Position numbers and translations under genes: made by a program. DNA of 64,000 nt, taken from Streptomyces fulvoviolaceus. GTDB lineage: Bacteria > Actinomycetota > Actinomycetes > Streptomycetales > Streptomycetaceae. Of the stretch, positions 59,692 through 64,000 are shown one piece after another. The stretch spans positions 35,498 to 99,497 of the forward strand of contig NZ_JOEY01000050.1 of the NCBI RefSeq assembly GCF_000718165.1, read 5' to 3'. Below the pieces are notes generated by a model that was not told the DNA's origin, did no database searches, and saw only the letters and a program-made list of their open reading frames with translations. The number at the start of each line of letters is the position of its first letter. Within the stretch, counting starts at the first letter, position 1.

Positions 59692-62600
59692 ATGTCTACG
59701 CACCCTGCCCCCGCCCCCGGCACTCCCGCACTCGGGGATCTCGCCGCCCGCCTGACCGAGCTGTCCCTGCGCGATGCGCACCGGCTCGGGCGCAGGCTCG
59801 AAGGCGCGCGCAAGATCCGCAAGCCGGAGGCCCGTGCCGCCGTCATGGCCGAGATCGAGGCCGAGGTCGGGAAGGGTGAGGAGCGGATGGGCGCGCGGCG
59901 TGCGCGTGTGCCCGCCGTCACCTATCCCGAGCAGCTGCCCGTCAGCCAGAAGAAGGACGACATCGCGGCCGCCATCCGTGATCACCAGGTCGTCATCGTC
60001 GCCGGTGAGACCGGGTCCGGCAAGACCACCCAGATCCCGAAGATCTGTATGGAGCTCGGTCGCGGGGTCAAGGGGATGATCGGGCACACCCAGCCCCGTC
60101 GTATCGCCGCCCGTACCGTCGCCGAGCGCGTCGCCGAGGAGCTGGACACCCCGCTCGGCGAGGCCGTCGGCTGGAAGGTGCGGTTCACCGACCAGGTGAA
60201 CCCGGACGCCACCTTCGTCAAGCTGATGACGGACGGCATCCTGCTCGCCGAGATCCAGACCGACCGCGAGCTGCGCGCCTACGACACGATCATCATCGAC
60301 GAGGCCCACGAGCGGTCCCTCAACATCGACTTCCTGCTGGGTTATCTGGCCCAGCTGCTGCCCAAGCGGCCCGATCTCAAGGTCGTCATCACCTCCGCGA
60401 CCATCGATCCCGAGCGGTTCTCGCGGCACTTCGGGGATGCGCCGATCGTCGAGGTCAGCGGGCGGACGTATCCGGTGGAGGTGCGGTACCGGCCGCTCCT
60501 CGAAGAGGACTCGGACGACTCCGACCGCGACCAGATCACCGCGATCTGCGATGCCGTGGAGGAGCTGCAGGGAGAGGGCAAGGGCGACATCCTCGTCTTC
60601 CTCTCCGGGGAGCGGGAGATCCGCGACACCGCGGACGCACTGACGAAGAAGAACTACCGGTTCACCGAGGTCCTCCCCCTCTACGCCCGGCTCTCCCACG
60701 CCGAGCAGCACCGCGTCTTCCAACAGCACACGGGCCGCAGGATCGTTCTGGCTACGAACGTCGCCGAGACGTCCCTCACCGTCCCGGGCATCAAGTACGT
60801 CATCGACCCCGGCTTCGCCCGCATCTCCCGGTACAGCCACCGGACCAAGGTCCAGCGGCTGCCCATCGAGGCGGTCTCGCAGGCGAGCGCAAACCAGCGC
60901 AAGGGCCGTTGCGGTCGTACGAGTGACGGCATCTGCATCCGGCTGTACGCCGAGGACGACTTCAACGCCCGTCCGGAGTTCACGGACGCCGAGATCCTGC
61001 GGACGAACCTCGCCTCCGTCATCCTGCAGATGACCGCGGCCGGCCTCGGCGAGATCGAGAAGTTCCCGTTCATCGACCCGCCGGACCACCGCAACATCCG
61101 TGACGGCGTCCAACTCCTCCAGGAACTGGGCGCGTTGGACCCGGCGCAGAAGGACGTACGCAAGCGGCTCACGGACACCGGCCGCAAGCTGGCGCAGCTG
61201 CCCGTCGACCCGCGCCTCGCCCGCATGGTCCTGGAGGCCGACAAGAACGGCTGTGTCCGCGAGGTCATGGTCATAGCCGCCGCGCTCTCCATCCAGGACC
61301 CGCGCGAGCGCCCTGCCGACAAGCAGACGCAGGCCGACCAGCAGCACGCCCGCTTCAAGGACGAGACCAGCGACTTCCTCGCCTACCTCAACCTGTGGCG
61401 ATACGTCCGTGAGCAGCAGAAGGAGCGGGGTTCCTCCTCCTTCCGGCGCATGTGCAAGCAGGAGTACCTGAACTTCCTGCGCATCCGCGAGTGGCAGGAC
61501 ATCTACACGCAGCTGCGGACGGTCGCCAAGCAGATGGGCATCCATCTGAACGAGGAGGACGCGGCCGACCAGAGCGTCCACGTCTCCCTCCTCGCCGGTC
61601 TGCTCTCGCACATCGGCATGAAGGACGTGAAGGACGGCAACAAGAACGAGTACCTGGGCGCCCGCAGCGCCAAGTTCGCGATCTTCCCGGGCTCGGCCCT
61701 GTTCAAGAAGCAGCCGCGCTTCGTGATGTCGGCGGAGCTGGTGGAGACCTCGCGTCTCTGGGCCCGCGTCAACGCCAAGATCGAGCCGGAGTGGGTCGAG
61801 CCCCTCGCCGAGCATCTCCTCAAGCGGACCTACAGCGAACCGCACTGGGAGAAGGACCAGGCTGCGGTGATGGCGTACGAGAAGGTCACGCTCTACGGCG
61901 TCCCGATCATCGCCCAGCGCAAGGTCAACTACGGCCGGATCGACGCGGAGACCTCCCGCGAGCTTTTCATCCGCAACGCCCTGGTCGAGGGCGACTGGCG
62001 CACGCACCACAAGTTCTTCGCCGACAACCGCAAACTCCTCAGCGAGGTCGAGGAGTTGGAGCACCGGGCGCGGCGCCGGGACATCGTGGTCGACGACGAG
62101 ACCCTCTTCGACTTCTACGACGAGCGGGTGCCCGAGCACGTCGTGTCCGGCGCCCACTTCGACTCGTGGTGGAAGCACAAGCGGCACGAGCAGCCGGACT
62201 TCCTGGACTTCGAGCGGGAGATGCTCATCCGGGAGTCGGCGGAGGCGGTCACCAAGGCCGACTATCCGGACTCCTGGCAGCAGGGTCCGCTGAAGTTCCG
62301 GGTGACGTACCAGTTCGAGCCGGGCGCGGACGCGGACGGCGTGACCGTCCATGTCCCGCTGCAGGTCCTGAACCAGGTGACGGACGAGGGCTTCGACTGG
62401 CAGATCCCGGGCCTGAGGGAGGAGCTGGTGACGGAGCTGATCCGTTCCCTCCCCAAGCCGATCCGCCGTAACTACGTGCCGGCGCCGAACTTCGCGAAGC
62501 GGTTCCTGGACACGGCAGTACCGCTCCAGGAGCCATTGACGGTGACCATGGCCCGCGAGCTGAAGCGCATGGTCGGAGTCCCCTTCACCGCCGACGACTT

Positions 62601-63651
62601 CGACCAGTCCCGGGTCCCCGAGCACCTCCGCATCACCTTCCGGATCGTCGACGAGCGGCGCCGCAAGCTGGCCGAGGACAAGGACCTGGAGGCCCTGAAG
62701 CTCCAACTGAAGCCGAAGGCGCGCCAGGCGATCTCGCAGGCGGCAGCGGCGACGGCCGAACGTCAGGGCGGCGAGTCCCTGGAACGCAAGGGCCTCACCG
62801 ACTGGACGATCGGCACGCTCACCCGCCTCTTCGAGACCCGCCGGGCCGGCCAGCCGGTGAAGGCGTACCCGGCGCTGGTCGACGACGGCGACACGGTGTC
62901 CGTACGGCTCTTCGACACGGAGGCCGAGCAGGCGGAGGCGATGTGGAAGGGCACGCGCAGGCTCATCCTCCGCAACATCCCCGTGAACCCTGCCAAGTTC
63001 GCGTCGGAGAAGCTGACGAACCCCCAGAAGCTCGCGCTCTCCGCCAACCCGCACGGCTCGATCCAGGCCCTCTTCGACGACTGCGCGATGGCGGCCGCGG
63101 ACAAGCTGATCGCCGACTTCGGGGGGCCGGCGTGGGACGAGGAGTCGTACCGGAAGCTCTACGACAAGGTGCGCGCCGAGATCGTCGACACGACCGTGCG
63201 GACGGTGGGCCAGGTGCAGCAGGTCCTTGCCGCCTGGCAGGCCTGTGAGCGCCGCCTGAAGGCCGTACGGAGCCCTGCGCTGCTGGCAAACCTCGCGGAC
63301 GTTCGGGCGCAGCTGGACGCCCTCGTGAAGCCGGGCTTCGTGACGGAGGCGGGGCTGCGGCGGCTGCCGGACCTGATGCGGTACCTGGTGGCGGCCGACC
63401 GGCGCCTCCAGCAGATGCCGACGGGCGTCCAGCGGGACACGACGCGCATGGAGAAGGTCCACGAGATGCAGGACGAGTACGCGTGGCTCCTGGAGCAGCT
63501 GCCCCAGGGACGCCCGGTCCCGTCCTCGGTCCTGGACATCCGCTGGATGATCGAGGAGCTCCGGGTCAGCTATTTCGCCCACGCGCTCGGCACGGCGTAC
63601 CCGGTCTCCGACAAACGGATCGTGAAGGCGATCGACGCGGCCGCTCCGTAA
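59692..63651 (+). CDS. hrpA: ATP-dependent RNA helicase HrpA
   Basis: The 1319-residue DEAH-box helicase has VIVAGETGSGKTTQ (motif I), IIDEAHERS (II), ITSATID (III), LATNVAETSLTVPG (V) and QRKGRCGRTSDG (VI), followed by the HA2/OB-fold region and the long C-terminal DUF3418 part typical of HrpA. The length matches the family. It is a cytoplasmic RNA helicase; in E. coli HrpA acts in mRNA processing and in freeing stalled ribosomes. It stands alone between tRNA genes, with no operon partner visible. Confidence 0.97.
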   Translation: MSTHPAPAPGTPALGDLAARLTELSLRDAHRLGRRLEGARKIRKPEARAAVMAEIEAEVGKGEERMGARRARVPAVTYPEQLPVSQKKDDIAAAIRDHQVVIVAGETGSGKTTQIPKICMELGRGVKGMIGHTQPRRIAARTVAERVAEELDTPLGEAVGWKVRFTDQVNPDATFVKLMTDGILLAEIQTDRELRAYDTIIIDEAHERSLNIDFLLGYLAQLLPKRPDLKVVITSATIDPERFSRHFGDAPIVEVSGRTYPVEVRYRPLLEEDSDDSDRDQITAICDAVEELQGEGKGDILVFLSGEREIRDTADALTKKNYRFTEVLPLYARLSHAEQHRVFQQHTGRRIVLATNVAETSLTVPGIKYVIDPGFARISRYSHRTKVQRLPIEAVSQASANQRKGRCGRTSDGICIRLYAEDDFNARPEFTDAEILRTNLASVILQMTAAGLGEIEKFPFIDPPDHRNIRDGVQLLQELGALDPAQKDVRKRLTDTGRKLAQLPVDPRLARMVLEADKNGCVREVMVIAAALSIQDPRERPADKQTQADQQHARFKDETSDFLAYLNLWRYVREQQKERGSSSFRRMCKQEYLNFLRIREWQDIYTQLRTVAKQMGIHLNEEDAADQSVHVSLLAGLLSHIGMKDVKDGNKNEYLGARSAKFAIFPGSALFKKQPRFVMSAELVETSRLWARVNAKIEPEWVEPLAEHLLKRTYSEPHWEKDQAAVMAYEKVTLYGVPIIAQRKVNYGRIDAETSRELFIRNALVEGDWRTHHKFFADNRKLLSEVEELEHRARRRDIVVDDETLFDFYDERVPEHVVSGAHFDSWWKHKRHEQPDFLDFEREMLIRESAEAVTKADYPDSWQQGPLKFRVTYQFEPGADADGVTVHVPLQVLNQVTDEGFDWQIPGLREELVTELIRSLPKPIRRNYVPAPNFAKRFLDTAVPLQEPLTVTMARELKRMVGVPFTADDFDQSRVPEHLRITFRIVDERRRKLAEDKDLEALKLQLKPKARQAISQAAAATAERQGGESLERKGLTDWTIGTLTRLFETRRAGQPVKAYPALVDDGDTVSVRLFDTEAEQAEAMWKGTRRLILRNIPVNPAKFASEKLTNPQKLALSANPHGSIQALFDDCAMAAADKLIADFGGPAWDEESYRKLYDKVRAEIVDTTVRTVGQVQQVLAAWQACERRLKAVRSPALLANLADVRAQLDALVKPGFVTEAGLRRLPDLMRYLVAADRRLQQMPTGVQRDTTRMEKVHEMQDEYAWLLEQLPQGRPVPSSVLDIRWMIEELRVSYFAHALGTAYPVSDKRIVKAIDAAAP

Positions 63652-63746
63652 CAGGGCCTGCACGCTGGGTGAGTTCGCCCCCGGGCCCACCCCTCCTGTA
63701 CAGTCTCTTTTCGCAGCACAGCGCAACACCAAGTGCCGCGAAACCA

Positions 63747-63821
63747 GGTCCTGTGGAGCAGTTTGGAGTGCTCGCCACCCTGTCAAGGTGGAGGCCGCGG
63801 GTTCAAATCCCGTCAGGACCG
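63747..63821 (+). tRNA. tRNA-Asp (anticodon GTC), second copy
   Basis: The sequence is identical over all 75 nt to 58991-59065. It is followed by a hairpin terminator. The gene pair flanks the hrpA region. Confidence 0.97.
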
Positions 63822-63831
63822 CATAGATAGA

Positions 63832-63866
63832 GAAGGGCCCGCCCCCGTCAAGGGAAGCGGGCCTTC
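63832..63866. terminator. terminator after tRNA-Asp
   Basis: GAAGGGCCCGC (63832-63842) pairs with GCGGGCCTTC (63857-63866) with one bulged G and is followed by TTCG. It is 10 nt beyond the tRNA. Confidence 0.75.
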
Positions 63867-64000
63867 TTCGTGTGCGGAGCGCACTTCTCGACGCAGATTC
63901 CCGCCCCCGCCGCCCCTACCCGTCCCATCCTTCTGGGGCTCCGCCCCAGACCCCGCTCCTCAAACGCCGGAGGGGCTGGATTTTGCCGGCCGAGGCTGGA
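63867..64000. other. window end with GGGGCTCCGCCCCAGACC-type repeat
   Basis: No gene is visible. From about 63930 the words GGGGCTCCGCCCCAGACC and CTCCTCAAACGCCGGAGGGG appear. They are familiar from many intergenic regions in Streptomyces and can fold as hairpins. The element may continue past the window. Confidence 0.5.

Noticed and set aside
59536..63786. A 1,416-codon open frame antisense to hrpA
   Set aside because: It is the mirror of a real high-GC gene. The sense strand encodes all helicase motifs; the antisense protein is Arg/Leu/Val/Asp-rich with no domain.

Overview
The window is high-GC actinomycete DNA, almost certainly a Streptomyces chromosome. Supporting signs are strong G/C bias at third codon positions, GTG and TTG starts behind GGAGG-type ribosome sites, SARP and AfsR-type regulation, SulP/STAS/anti-sigma cassettes and actinobacterial intergenic repeat families. 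No species can be named from the sequence.

Positions 1-13.3 kb are accessory DNA rich in small stress-type genes: a lipoprotein, STAS and GAF regulators, DUF5994 proteins, a PRC-barrel protein, Asp23 and small membrane proteins. A 45-nt copy of the 3' part of tRNA-Lys (6238-6282) sits in a 144-nt direct repeat of the region at the intact tRNA-Lys (13249-13321). The DNA between, which holds a methyltransferase, a PhnA-like protein, two ArsR repressors, a SulP transporter operon with flavin-barrel, anti-sigma and STAS genes, and an orphan NuoB-like subunit, therefore looks like a tRNA-targeted insertion.

Positions 13.4-22.6 kb look like ordinary chromosome: an amino-acid permease, a secreted FG-GAP protein, a DEAD-box helicase with an RGG-like repeat tail, a lipoprotein, a zincin, a metallophosphoesterase and tRNA-Glu.

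Positions 22.6-58.7 kb hold a large type II (aromatic) polyketide cluster. One long minus-strand operon (33.2 down to about 22.6 kb) encodes a TcmI-type cyclase, cupin, KS-alpha, chain length factor, ACP, a fused cyclase/ketoreductase, a second ketoreductase, two ABM monooxygenases, a P450, a methyltransferase and a POT-type transporter. Upstream lie a large SARP regulator and an operon for an anthrone-oxygenase-like protein, a Ddn-like flavin/F420 protein and an asparagine-synthetase-like amide synthetase whose glutaminase nucleophile is Ser instead of Cys. To the right are four class A FAD monooxygenases, two O-methyltransferases, a 14-TM exporter, two paralogous quinone oxidoreductases, a divergent MarR regulator, a tandem SnoaL-like protein, a double-GNAT protein, and a last operon of an SDR, a BBE-like FAD oxidase, a lipocalin-like protein and a methyltransferase-like protein. 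The mix (TcmI plus TcmN-like cyclases, cupin, ABM enzymes, amide synthetase, many FAD oxygenases) resembles pentangular polyphenol and xanthone/spiroketal-type clusters. The product is inferred, not proven. No halogenase or sugar genes were seen.

Positions 58.9-64 kb return to chromosome: tRNA-Asp, tRNA-Phe, a small membrane protein, the helicase hrpA and a second identical tRNA-Asp.
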